A DNA stretch of 64,000 bases, taken from assembly GCF_003149455.1 (NCBI RefSeq), contig NZ_QFFK01000008.1, forward strand, positions 62,001 through 126,000, in the 5' to 3' direction. The stretch is from Chitinophaga deserti. Its GTDB lineage: Bacteria > Bacteroidota > Bacteroidia > Chitinophagales > Chitinophagaceae. Positions within the stretch are counted from its first letter, which is position 1, and every line of letters starts with the position of its first letter. Of the stretch, positions 34,262 to 42,873 are shown piece by piece. Both the position numbers and the translations under genes were made by a program. The notes under the pieces are model-generated. The model was given only the letters and a program-made list of their open reading frames with translations, was not told the DNA's origin and did no database searches.

Positions 34262-34750
34262 ATATTGTTCCTTTGAAACTGAATGCAATTTAGGTAAAGT
34301 ATTTGTTTTGTTGCTGAAAATCTAATGAAATAAGAAATGTTTAGATGAAATGTTTTTAAAGTTAATTAATATTGAAAATATTCAAAGCGGGTCGCTTTAA
34401 GCCGTATGGCATTAGAAATCAACTAACCTATAGCCCCGTTATCCCGCCCTTACTCCGGGGTTAAAGCTCATTTAAAGAAGGGTTAATGTATATATAATGT
34501 ATATAAATAGCCCTTAAACCTAATACTGTATTGATAAAGGACGGGTTTTATATACATACGGTATACTTACAGCAGCATACCGGTATCCCTGCTGTTCAGT
34601 TACCGTTCACCCTCTTTTGCCCCCGGAAGCCATTGCATATCCGGTTTAATTTGGCGAAATTCGCTGCCGGTTTACCGGTAAACGCCTTTTCATCCTGTAG
34701 GTTTTTTCTCCAGTCTTTAGCGCAACATATTCATTATCAATCACGCTTTA
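34262..34750. other. Intergenic region between the tRNA-like RNA and the ECF sigma gene
   Basis: 489 bases, AT-rich, no gene seen. It holds: TGAAAATATTCA at 34373-34384, the same 12-mer found in the Crp-type site at 31749; a small hairpin AAAGCG-GGT-CGCTTT at 34384-34398; a tandem direct repeat AATGTATATA at 34485-34494 and 34496-34505; and an inverted repeat ACAGCAG/CTGCTGT at 34569-34595 enclosing the palindrome ATACCGGTAT. TAAATTGC on the minus strand (34285-34292) could be the -7 region of the tRNA-like RNA. Promoters for both divergent units must lie here, but none is clear. Confidence 0.5.
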
Positions 34751-35350
34751 TTGAACGAAGGCCATTATACTGACACACCTGCCCTGTATGCACAGGTTGC
34801 TGCCGGCGATGAAGCTGCATTCAGAGAACTGTTCGGCATCTTTGCCCCGGCACTGCTCGCAATGGCTGCCCGCATCACCGGCTCTATGGCGGTGGCCGAC
34901 GATCTGGTGCAGGATACCTTCCTGAAAGTATGGGTAGCCAGGGATCAGCTGGCCGAAGTTACCCAGCCTGCCGCATGGATAAAGAAGATCTGCTTCTTTC
35001 AGTCGGTAAACTACGTGCGCCGTCAGGCTATCCGTGATAAAGTATTCGATGCAGTCAGCTATGAAAAAGACAGCGCCGGACAGGCACTGCCCGTTGCCGA
35101 AATGGTAGAATTCCGGCAATTACTCGGTCTTGTCAACGATGCCGTTCAGCAACTTCCTGAAAAACAACGGCAGATCTACCGCCTCAGCCGGGAACAGGGC
35201 CTTTCCATCAGTGAAATCGCTGAACATATGGACCTGGCCGTGAGTACCGTTAAGAACCTCCTCGTGATGGCGCTGAAAAACATCCGGGGCTCCCTGCAGA
35301 AGGGGGGATATCCATTGTTCCTCATCGTATTATTAGAAATCCTCCTTTGA
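34751..35350 (+). CDS. ECF sigma factor, FecI-like
   Basis: RNA polymerase sigma factor of the extracytoplasmic-function group that, with the FecR protein next door, couples glycan import by the downstream SusC to transcription. Region 2 spans about residues 20-90 (FRELFGIFAPALL, DDLVQDTFLKVW, AWIKKICFFQSVNYVRR) and region 4 about 125-185 (LPEKQRQIYRLSREQGLS, ISEIAEHMDLAVSTVKNLL). The reading frame has no ATG near its start: after an in-frame stop at 34718 only TTG at 34751 gives a normal N-terminus. Such a start is rare in Bacteroidetes and may keep the level low. A hydrophobic tail (YPLFLIVLLEILL) is common in Chitinophagaceae members. Confidence 0.92.
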   Translation: MNEGHYTDTPALYAQVAAGDEAAFRELFGIFAPALLAMAARITGSMAVADDLVQDTFLKVWVARDQLAEVTQPAAWIKKICFFQSVNYVRRQAIRDKVFDAVSYEKDSAGQALPVAEMVEFRQLLGLVNDAVQQLPEKQRQIYRLSREQGLSISEIAEHMDLAVSTVKNLLVMALKNIRGSLQKGGYPLFLIVLLEILL

Positions 35351-35460
35351 TTTTCCCCATTCCCCGGAAAAAACTTTGCTTTTTTTCGGTACTAATGTTT
35401 CCCCCGATTGTCTGGTATAGATAGGGGGGATACAAACATCATCGTTTACGCCTGTATTGA

Positions 35461-36660
35461 ATGGAACAAAACACCCGATTATCATATTTACTGGAGCGCC
35501 TGGCTGCGCATACGGCTTCTGACGAAGAGTTGGATGAACTGGCTGCCATGGTAGACGGAGACGTGCCCGGCGCTACCATCGATGCCGTGGAAAGCTGGCT
35601 GGAAGCAAACCGCCCGCAACCGCAGCCTGCCTACGACCATGCCCATTGGATGGAAGTGGCCGGCCAGATACTGGAGGCAGACAAGCTGCGGGATGATCCC
35701 GTGCCTGTACCCGCCGTTCGCGTACATTACCTGCACCGCTGGGGCTGGGCGGCCGCGGCCATCCTGCTGTTTGCCACGGGCGCCTGGTTCTTCAACCATT
35801 ACCGCAAGCCGCAGCAGGCCCCCATAGCCCATACAGGTTCCCCGCTGGATGTGAATCCGGGAAGAAACGGGGCCGTACTTACACTGGCCGATGGCTCGCA
35901 AATGGTGCTGGACAGTGCCGGCAATGGCATTATCACCCGCCAGAACGGTACTGCAGTTTCGCTGGATAGTAACGCCCTCCAGTACACGCCGGAAGATGAC
36001 GGCTCAGAGGAAGTGAAGTATAATACCATCACCACTGCCCGGGGCCGCCAGTTTAAGGTACGGCTCCCCGATGGCACCAGGGTATGGCTCAACGCCGCCA
36101 GCTCCCTCCGCTTCCCGGTGGCTTTCAAAGGGAAGGAAAGGGTAGTGGAGTTTACCGGGGAAGCTTATTTCGAAGTGGCGAAGAACGCCCTGCAGCCTTT
36201 CAGCGTAAAAGTGCCGGGGAAAATCGATATCAATGTACTGGGTACTGCGTTTAACGTAAATGCCTATGCCAATGAAAATAACAGCTATGCCACGCTGGTG
36301 GAAGGGGCGGTAAGGGTATCCCTTCCCGGTAATACAGATGGAGGAGTAGTGCTGCAGCCGGGCGACCAGGTGCAGGCCGGAACGGTAAGAATGGAAGTGA
36401 TGCGCAACGCAAACGTGGATAAAGCCATCGCATGGAAAAACGGACTGTTTAATTTTGAAGGGGTAGGCCTCCGGGAAATGATGCGCCAGCTGGAGCGGTG
36501 GTACGACCTCGAAGTGGTGTATGAAGGGAATGTGCCGGAGATGCAGTTCTTCGGGGAAATGAGCCGGTCGCTCAAACTGTCTGATGTACTGGCCGGACTG
36601 GAAAGTGCCGACGTGCATTTCAGGCTGGAAGCTGGAAGGAAGCTGGTTGTAATGCCTTAG
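35461..36660 (+). CDS. FecR-family anti-sigma factor
   Basis: Inner-membrane regulator that holds the ECF sigma factor and passes on the signal from the STN domain of SusC. The N-terminal cytoplasmic part (1-93) binds the sigma factor. One membrane helix lies at about 94-115 (WGWAAAAILLFATGAWFF). The periplasmic FecR domain follows (about 180-275: RGRQFKVRLPDGTRVWLNAAS, core LPDGTRVWLNAASSL, and FTGEAYFEVAKNALQPF), then the C-terminal DUF4974 domain (about 325-398: FNFEGVGLREMMRQLERWYD core, VLAGLESADVHFRLE). 399 residues, standard. It follows the sigma gene by 110 bases and precedes the STN-type SusC by 186. Confidence 0.95.
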   Translation: MEQNTRLSYLLERLAAHTASDEELDELAAMVDGDVPGATIDAVESWLEANRPQPQPAYDHAHWMEVAGQILEADKLRDDPVPVPAVRVHYLHRWGWAAAAILLFATGAWFFNHYRKPQQAPIAHTGSPLDVNPGRNGAVLTLADGSQMVLDSAGNGIITRQNGTAVSLDSNALQYTPEDDGSEEVKYNTITTARGRQFKVRLPDGTRVWLNAASSLRFPVAFKGKERVVEFTGEAYFEVAKNALQPFSVKVPGKIDINVLGTAFNVNAYANENNSYATLVEGAVRVSLPGNTDGGVVLQPGDQVQAGTVRMEVMRNANVDKAIAWKNGLFNFEGVGLREMMRQLERWYDLEVVYEGNVPEMQFFGEMSRSLKLSDVLAGLESADVHFRLEAGRKLVVMP

Positions 36661-36745
36661 TAATTTTTATTTATCCCTATATCAATCAAAGTAACATCAG
36701 ACATGCGTAATACTTATCAACTAAAATAGCGCTCAAAGGCCGGAC

Positions 36746-36778
36746 AAAAAAAACCGGAAGTGCGGCAAACACTTCCGG
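36746..36778 (-). terminator. Intrinsic terminator oriented against the flanking genes
   Basis: Perfect stem CCGGAAGTG (36754-36762) / CACTTCCGG (36770-36778) with a 7-base loop. The T run (eight bases, 36746-36753 read on the minus strand) lies on the minus-strand exit side, while both neighbours are on the plus strand. On the plus strand it would be only a stable hairpin in the SusC leader. Confidence 0.6.
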
Positions 36779-36846
36779 GTAAATATGCCGGCTGATCAAA
36801 ACGGGTTTAGAGACCTCCATTTTTAACAACCAAACGTTGCAAATCT

Positions 36847-39800
36847 ATGCAAAAAACTGCTTACTGGAGCTGTTGGGACTCGCCGTGCCGGCTCCCAACC
36901 AAAATGCTCCGGATCATGAAAATTACAAGTCTTCTCCTTCTCGCCATTTGTTTACACGTTTCTGCCAGTACGTTTTCGCAATCGATCACGTTTTCGGGCA
37001 GAAACGTTCCGATGAAAAAGATATTTGCCACTATTAAGCAGCAAACCGGTTATGTGGTATGGGGCAAATCTGAGCTGCTGCAAAATGCAGGCCCGGTTTC
37101 GGCATCCGTACAGAACATGCCGCTTACCAGCTTCCTCGACCTGATCATGAAAGATCAGCTCTTTACCTACAAAATCGCTGACAATACCATATTGCTGCAG
37201 GGTAAACAGCTCCGCGCTGCCGATGGCACGCTCACACCTGTGCAGGAATCACCTGTTAAGGGCCGGGTTACCGACAGTACGGGCATCCCTCTCATCGGCG
37301 CTACCGTAGGGGTAGTGGGTGGCAATCGCCCGGCCGTTACGGATATGGAAGGGGTGTTTACCCTTTCAGTGGCCGCCGGCAGTAAGCTCCGCATCAGTTT
37401 TATAGGATACAGAACCAAAGAAATTACCGTTACCGCAGCCATGCTGCAATCGGGTAACGTAGGCAATATTGTACTGTCGGTAATTTCCGAAACCCTCACA
37501 GGGCTGGAGGTAACTGCCAACACCGGTTATCAGAATATCCCCCTGGAGCGCGCCACGGGATCGTTTGGCGTGGTAACGGAGGAAACTATCAATGCCCGGC
37601 TGGAAACGAGCCTGATGGCAAGGCTGGAAGGTACTGTGCCGGGGCTCTTCATGCAGAACGGAGCTGTATATCTCCGCGGCCTTTCTACCCTCTACGCTAC
37701 GCAAAGCCCGCTGATAGTAGTGGACGGCTTCCCGTTTGAGGGCGATCTCAATTACATCAATCCTGCCGATGTGGTGAACGTAACGGTGTTGAAAGATGCC
37801 GCTGCTTCCTCGATCTATGGTACCCGTGCTGCCAATGGTGTGATCTCCATCACCACCCGCCACGGCAGCAGCAGGAAGCTCACGATTCATTACAGCAGCA
37901 CCGCATATTTCAGCCCTAAGCCTGACGCTGGTAAAATGAACCTGCTCAGTTCCCGTGAAATGGTGGACCTGGAACAGGAAATGTTCAATATCTGGCATCC
38001 TACCTATAACGATGCCATCCGCCGTGCAGGACAGCCCAAAGCGCGCGAAGCACTGTATAACCACGAGCAGGGCCTCATCACTAAAGCACAGCTGGATGAA
38101 ACGCTGGAAAGACTACGCAAATCAGACGGGCAGGGCCAGCTGGAAGATCTGTTTATGCGTAACAGTTTGATGCACCGCCACAGCTTATCCGTTAGCGGAG
38201 GAAATGATGTACATCAGTATAACCTGATGATGAATTACACCGGCAGTAACGATCATGGATTCCGTACCAATAGTGATGAAGTGAATGTGGGGCTGAAAGA
38301 TAAAGTGAAAGTATTCAAATGGCTGGATGCTGAGGTGGGCATGCAAACGAATATCACTGCTGTTGAAAGGCTCCGTGAAGGCCCGTTATCCTTCTACCGT
38401 AACATGCCTTACGAAATACTCCGCAACCCCGATGGCAGTTCCGCTCCTTTCACAAAACTGAAGTCTGACTATGAGATAAACAGGCTGATAGCCCTGGGTC
38501 TGCATGATGAAACATTTAATCCGCTCGACGAAATGAACAAGGCGGAGTTAAAGTTCAATTCCAACTACTTCCGCATGCAGGGCGGCTTTACCGTAAAGAT
38601 CATCCCCGGCCTTACGCTGGATCTGAAGTATCAGACAGAACGCGGATCATCTTACGATAAAAACTATTACAACGCAGAATCCTACTACGCAAAGAATATG
38701 ATCAACGATGCCGCCCAGCTCATCAATGGTGAACTGGTGAAAAATGTACCGGACGGGGGGCAGTTGTTTGAAGTAAGATCAACCAACAAATCCTACACCG
38801 CACGGGGGCAACTGAACTTCGACCGGCGTTTTGGTACAAAGCATCAGCTGACGGCCCTGGCCGGTATGGAACAGCGTGCTATCTCAGTTTCCCGTACCAA
38901 CGTGTTTAAAATGGGCTACAATGATAATAACCTCACCTTCCTCCCGGTAAATGAGATTGCACTCGGTAATCTGAAAGGCACCGAATCGCTCACCAGCACT
39001 TTCGCACGCAGCTTTAACGACGGTAATAACTTCAATTATGAGGAAGACCGCTATATATCCACTTACGCTAACGCGGGTTACACCTACAACGGCAGGTACA
39101 ACCTCACGGCCAGTGCAAGGGTAGATAACTCTAACCTGTTTGGAACCGACCGCCGTTACCGTTACCTGCCCCTGTGGTCCGTTGGCGCCAGCTGGAGACT
39201 GACGGAGGAAGATTTCATGAAAGATGTGAGCTGGTTAAATACCCTGAACATCCGCACTACCTACGGGCTGGGTGGTATCGTGGCCAGAAGGGTAGGGCCG
39301 TATCTGCAGGCAAGGAGCTACTTCCTCGCAGAAGCGAATGCCACTGCTACCGATATCATATATCCTCCCAATAAGGAATTACGCTGGGAGCAAACGGCTA
39401 CCACCAACTTCGGTATCGACTTTGCCGTGCTGAAAAGCCGTATTACCGGTTCGGTGGATTACTACTTCCGCAAAACCAGCGATCTCATGGGAGAGCGCTC
39501 CATTGATCCCACCAACGCCTTCCCCCGTGCCCTCATTAATTATGGAAAGCTGAACAACAGAGGGGTGGAGATAATGCTGAACACCCGCAACATCGTACAG
39601 AAGAACTTTACCTGGAACACTACGCTCACCTTCAGTCATAATAAAAACAAGATGACCGACATCAATACGCTGGACGAGTCTTACTACGGACTTACACAGG
39701 GTTATGGTGTTCACCGCATCGGTTACCCGATGGATGCGATGTTTAACTTCCGCTATGCAGGGCTCGATGCTACTAACGGATCGGTGCTGGTATATGATGC

Positions 39801-40404
39801 AGAAGGGAAAGCAGTGAAGAACTACGACGCTTCCGGCGCTATTGTAGCGAATATGACAGATATCAATGCCCTTGTATACAGCGGAACCCTTCGGCCCAAA
39901 TGGACTTCCGGGCTTACAAACAGGTTTACTTACAAAGAATTTGTACTCAGCGTAATGATTATCGGCAGCGGCGGGCATGTGATCAGGGATGTAGTTCCTC
40001 CGCATACTTCCGGCAATCTTAACAGGAACCAGGATAAGCGGGTGATGAATTTCTGGCGTAAACCGGGAGATGAGAAAGTGCCCGGAATGCTGCCCGCACC
40101 CGATCTGAAAGGAAATGGCGGTACCTATTACACCCTCATCTGGTTTGCTTCAGACAGGAATGTGCTGAAGGCAGATTATGTGAAAGTTAGAGACATCGCC
40201 CTTTCGTACAATTTCGCACCCATGCTCACCCGCATTAAAAAGCTGTCGTCGGTAAGACTGACCGCGCAGGTGACAAATCCTTTCCGCTGGGTAAGGAACG
40301 ATGTGGGGATAGATCCTGAAACGTATGAAATTGCAGGCACTTACGCCAATATGAGGCTTCCCATGATGCCCCAGTACATTGTTGGCTTGGATATCACTTT
40401 CTAA
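36847..40404 (+). CDS. SusC/RagA-family transporter with N-terminal STN signalling domain
   Basis: Outer-membrane glycan importer that also signals. After a signal region (LLLLAICLHVSASTFS) comes an STN domain (about 55-120: ITFSGRNVPMKKIFATIKQQ core, SFLDLIMKDQLFTYKI, then NTILLQGK), the part that touches FecR. Then a carboxypeptidase-like domain (about 135-215, VKGRVTDSTGIPLIGATVGV), the plug with VLKDAAASSIYGTRAANG, and the barrel ending YIVGLDITF. The start at 36847 gives a 24-residue extension before MKITSLL; long leaders of this kind are usual in Chitinophaga SusC proteins, but ATG 36916 is an alternative. SusD follows after 11 bases. Confidence 0.95.
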   Translation: MQKTAYWSCWDSPCRLPTKMLRIMKITSLLLLAICLHVSASTFSQSITFSGRNVPMKKIFATIKQQTGYVVWGKSELLQNAGPVSASVQNMPLTSFLDLIMKDQLFTYKIADNTILLQGKQLRAADGTLTPVQESPVKGRVTDSTGIPLIGATVGVVGGNRPAVTDMEGVFTLSVAAGSKLRISFIGYRTKEITVTAAMLQSGNVGNIVLSVISETLTGLEVTANTGYQNIPLERATGSFGVVTEETINARLETSLMARLEGTVPGLFMQNGAVYLRGLSTLYATQSPLIVVDGFPFEGDLNYINPADVVNVTVLKDAAASSIYGTRAANGVISITTRHGSSRKLTIHYSSTAYFSPKPDAGKMNLLSSREMVDLEQEMFNIWHPTYNDAIRRAGQPKAREALYNHEQGLITKAQLDETLERLRKSDGQGQLEDLFMRNSLMHRHSLSVSGGNDVHQYNLMMNYTGSNDHGFRTNSDEVNVGLKDKVKVFKWLDAEVGMQTNITAVERLREGPLSFYRNMPYEILRNPDGSSAPFTKLKSDYEINRLIALGLHDETFNPLDEMNKAELKFNSNYFRMQGGFTVKIIPGLTLDLKYQTERGSSYDKNYYNAESYYAKNMINDAAQLINGELVKNVPDGGQLFEVRSTNKSYTARGQLNFDRRFGTKHQLTALAGMEQRAISVSRTNVFKMGYNDNNLTFLPVNEIALGNLKGTESLTSTFARSFNDGNNFNYEEDRYISTYANAGYTYNGRYNLTASARVDNSNLFGTDRRYRYLPLWSVGASWRLTEEDFMKDVSWLNTLNIRTTYGLGGIVARRVGPYLQARSYFLAEANATATDIIYPPNKELRWEQTATTNFGIDFAVLKSRITGSVDYYFRKTSDLMGERSIDPTNAFPRALINYGKLNNRGVEIMLNTRNIVQKNFTWNTTLTFSHNKNKMTDINTLDESYYGLTQGYGVHRIGYPMDAMFNFRYAGLDATNGSVLVYDAEGKAVKNYDASGAIVANMTDINALVYSGTLRPKWTSGLTNRFTYKEFVLSVMIIGSGGHVIRDVVPPHTSGNLNRNQDKRVMNFWRKPGDEKVPGMLPAPDLKGNGGTYYTLIWFASDRNVLKADYVKVRDIALSYNFAPMLTRIKKLSSVRLTAQVTNPFRWVRNDVGIDPETYEIAGTYANMRLPMMPQYIVGLDITF

Positions 40405-40415
40405 AACGAGGATTC

Positions 40416-41849
40416 ATGAAGAAATTACATCTATATATCATCAGCATAGTAGCACTCACCGGCTGCGACAAATTCCTGGATATCAAACCGAAGGATAAGT
40501 TCATCCCGGTTACCATGAGCGATTATGAGAATATGCTCAATTCCGGCAGCACTGTGAATTATGGCGACCAGTTCTGGGACCTGATGTCTGACGACGCCTT
40601 CCTTCCCGAAGGGGAGCCCGGTAACCTGTTCAGCAAGCAGCAGGTATGGGGCCGCAGAATGTATACTTTCAACCCTTCCCCTTTTGAGCAGGGCGCCAAC
40701 GACTTCCTCTGGAGCGAAGGCTACAGGCGCATCTTCTATTACAATACCGTTATCAATAATATCCTTGGCTCCACGGAAGGTACCGAGGCCAACAAAAAAA
40801 GTGTTCGTGCCGAGGCATTGCTCCACCGTGCAATGGAGCACCTGCAGCTGGTGAACGTTTATGCTCATCACTATGATGCCGCTACGGCCGCTACCCAGCA
40901 CGGTATTCCCATCGCCCTGATAGCAGACATCAATGCCAAGTTCGTAAGGAACACGGTGAAGGAAGTATATGAGCAGATCCTTAATGATGCAAATGCTGCC
41001 ATTGCAGACCTCCCTCTGAAGAACAAGCTTACGAAGTTCAGGGCTTCCAAAGCCGGGGGCTATGCCCTGCTGGCGCGTACTTACCTGTTCATGGGTGATT
41101 ATGCAAATGCCCGTAAAAATGCCGATCTGGCCATTGGGCTGCAGGGAACGCTGAAGGATATGAATACATATAACGTGATCATCCCCGGTCCGTTTCCCAA
41201 TGTACCCGGGGCCCCGTTAGGCTGGACCAATATCCCCGACGGACAGCTGCATCCTGAAACCATTGTGGCCCGCCACTTCCTGCGTCCTTTCGGACTGGGC
41301 ATGGATGTGTGCGCATCTCCTGAGCTGACCGCCCTTTTTTCGGACAACGATAAACGCTGGACGCTCTACTACGCCAACGGATGGCCGCCTGCACCGCCTT
41401 TCAACTACATGAACCGCTACCAGGTGAAGCTTTTCCTCCGTGGTGATTTCTATAGCAACTACCTCAACGTACCGGAAATGTACCTCGTACGTGCAGAGTG
41501 CCTTGCCCGCGAAGGCAAGCTGGATGATGCACTGGCCGATGTCAATAAGCTGCGCTTCAACAGGATTGTACCGGCTGCTTACGTGGCCTTTACCCCTGCC
41601 GATTTCGGAAATGATGCAGAGCGTGTACTGCGCTTTGTACTGGAAGAAAGAAGGAGGGAGCTGGCATTCACCGGTATGCGCGTTATTGACCTGAAGCGCC
41701 TCAACAAAGAATCCCGCTTCCGGAAAACCATTACCCATACGGCTGAAGGTAAAACGTATGAATTGCTCCCCGGCAGCAACCAGTACCTGCGTCAGCTGTG
41801 GCCCAACGCCACTGTGTTTAATCCGGACTGGCCGCTGAACCCACAATAA
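40416..41849 (+). CDS. SusD/RagB-family glycan-binding lipoprotein
   Basis: Binding partner of the STN-type SusC. The lipoprotein signal ends at Cys17 (VALTGC) and the mature protein starts CDKFLDIKPKDKFIP, the usual SusD opening. Other marks are ALLHRAMEHLQLVNVYAHHY in the TPR part, and MYLVRAECLAREGKLDDA plus FVLEERRRELAFTGMRVIDLKR near the end. 477 residues, normal. No glycoside hydrolase gene accompanies this pair, so the ligand is not suggested by context; such orphan pairs may also serve peptides. A terminator follows 26 bases after the stop. Confidence 0.95.
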   Translation: MKKLHLYIISIVALTGCDKFLDIKPKDKFIPVTMSDYENMLNSGSTVNYGDQFWDLMSDDAFLPEGEPGNLFSKQQVWGRRMYTFNPSPFEQGANDFLWSEGYRRIFYYNTVINNILGSTEGTEANKKSVRAEALLHRAMEHLQLVNVYAHHYDAATAATQHGIPIALIADINAKFVRNTVKEVYEQILNDANAAIADLPLKNKLTKFRASKAGGYALLARTYLFMGDYANARKNADLAIGLQGTLKDMNTYNVIIPGPFPNVPGAPLGWTNIPDGQLHPETIVARHFLRPFGLGMDVCASPELTALFSDNDKRWTLYYANGWPPAPPFNYMNRYQVKLFLRGDFYSNYLNVPEMYLVRAECLAREGKLDDALADVNKLRFNRIVPAAYVAFTPADFGNDAERVLRFVLEERRRELAFTGMRVIDLKRLNKESRFRKTITHTAEGKTYELLPGSNQYLRQLWPNATVFNPDWPLNPQ

Positions 41850-41874
41850 GAATAAACCAGCCAGATACCATGTG

Positions 41875-41898
41875 TGGCGCCGGTAGTTTCCGGCGCCA
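41875..41898 (+). terminator. Terminator-like hairpin after the third SusC/D pair
   Basis: TGGCGCCGG (41875-41883) and CCGGCGCCA (41890-41898) form a perfect 9-bp stem with a 6-base loop, followed by TTGTTCT. It lies 31 bases before the ABC ATPase start. Confidence 0.75.
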
Positions 41899-41928
41899 TT
41901 GTTCTCCTGTTGCTTAATAAAATCGCAC

Positions 41929-42873
41929 ATGCAAGATAATATCGTACAAATTGAAGGGCTGTCGCACCGTTACAGTAAAGACTGGGCGGTGCAGGATGTC
42001 AGCTTTGAAATTAACCGGAACGGCATCGTAGGCCTGCTCGGCTCCAACGGGGCGGGTAAGTCTACCACCATGAACATCCTCTGCGGGGTATTGAGCCAGA
42101 CGCAGGGCCGCGTACTCATCGAAGGCATCGATATGCGGGAGCAGCCGGAAGAAGCCAAAAAAAGAATCGGCTTCCTTCCGCAGAACGCTCCCCTTTATCT
42201 CGAACAAACCGTAGATGAATACCTCACCTTCTGCGCCCACCTCCGCCTCATCGAAAAGAAGAAGATCAAAGCGGCGGTAGATGTGGTAAAGGAAAGATGC
42301 GGCGTAGCCCATTTCAGTAAAAGGCTTATCGGCAACCTTTCCGGCGGCTACCGTCAAAGGGTAGGTATTGCACAGGCCATCATCCACAGGCCGCAGCTGG
42401 TGGTACTGGATGAGCCCACCAATGGTCTCGATCCCAACCAGATCCTCGAAGTAAGACAGCTCATCAAGGAAATCGCTTCCGACCGTGCTGTGATCTTCTC
42501 TTCCCACATCCTTTCAGAAATACAGGCCACCTGTGAAGATATCATCATGATCGAAGGAGGGAAGATTGTGTTTAAGGATACCATGGATTCTTTCAATAAT
42601 TACATTGAACCCGACAGCCTTGTGGCTACGATGGAAAACCCGCCTGCAGCAGAAGAGCTGCGAGCGATTCCGGGTATTAAGGAAGTGGATTTCCTGTCGG
42701 AGAAAACGATTCGCGTAAGATTCGAGCCCGCTGCAGATATCGCTGAAAGTATCGTGGAAACCAGCGTGCAGCGCAAATGGCGCCTGAAGGAAATCACATT
42801 GGAGAAGAGCTCTCTCGATGCCATCTTCGCCCAGTTATCTAACAAAACACCAAAACCCGCCGTAAAACCATGA
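41929..42873 (+). CDS. ABC transporter ATPase, GldA-like
   Basis: Cytoplasmic ATPase driving the membrane protein encoded next. I start at ATG 41929 (MQDNIVQIEGL); the frame is open 30 bases further up without a good start. Walker A is GSNGAGKST (near residue 40), the Q loop GFLPQNAPL, the signature LSGGYRQRVGIAQ, Walker B VVLDEPTNGLD and the switch His in FSSHIL. Length, 314 residues, and the YxxxTVDEYLTF pattern match the GldA/NosF group of drug-type exporters. The stop overlaps the permease start in an ATGA. In gliding Bacteroidetes GldA works with GldF and GldG; whether this copy serves motility or another export task is not known. Confidence 0.9.
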   Translation: MQDNIVQIEGLSHRYSKDWAVQDVSFEINRNGIVGLLGSNGAGKSTTMNILCGVLSQTQGRVLIEGIDMREQPEEAKKRIGFLPQNAPLYLEQTVDEYLTFCAHLRLIEKKKIKAAVDVVKERCGVAHFSKRLIGNLSGGYRQRVGIAQAIIHRPQLVVLDEPTNGLDPNQILEVRQLIKEIASDRAVIFSSHILSEIQATCEDIIMIEGGKIVFKDTMDSFNNYIEPDSLVATMENPPAAEELRAIPGIKEVDFLSEKTIRVRFEPAADIAESIVETSVQRKWRLKEITLEKSSLDAIFAQLSNKTPKPAVKP

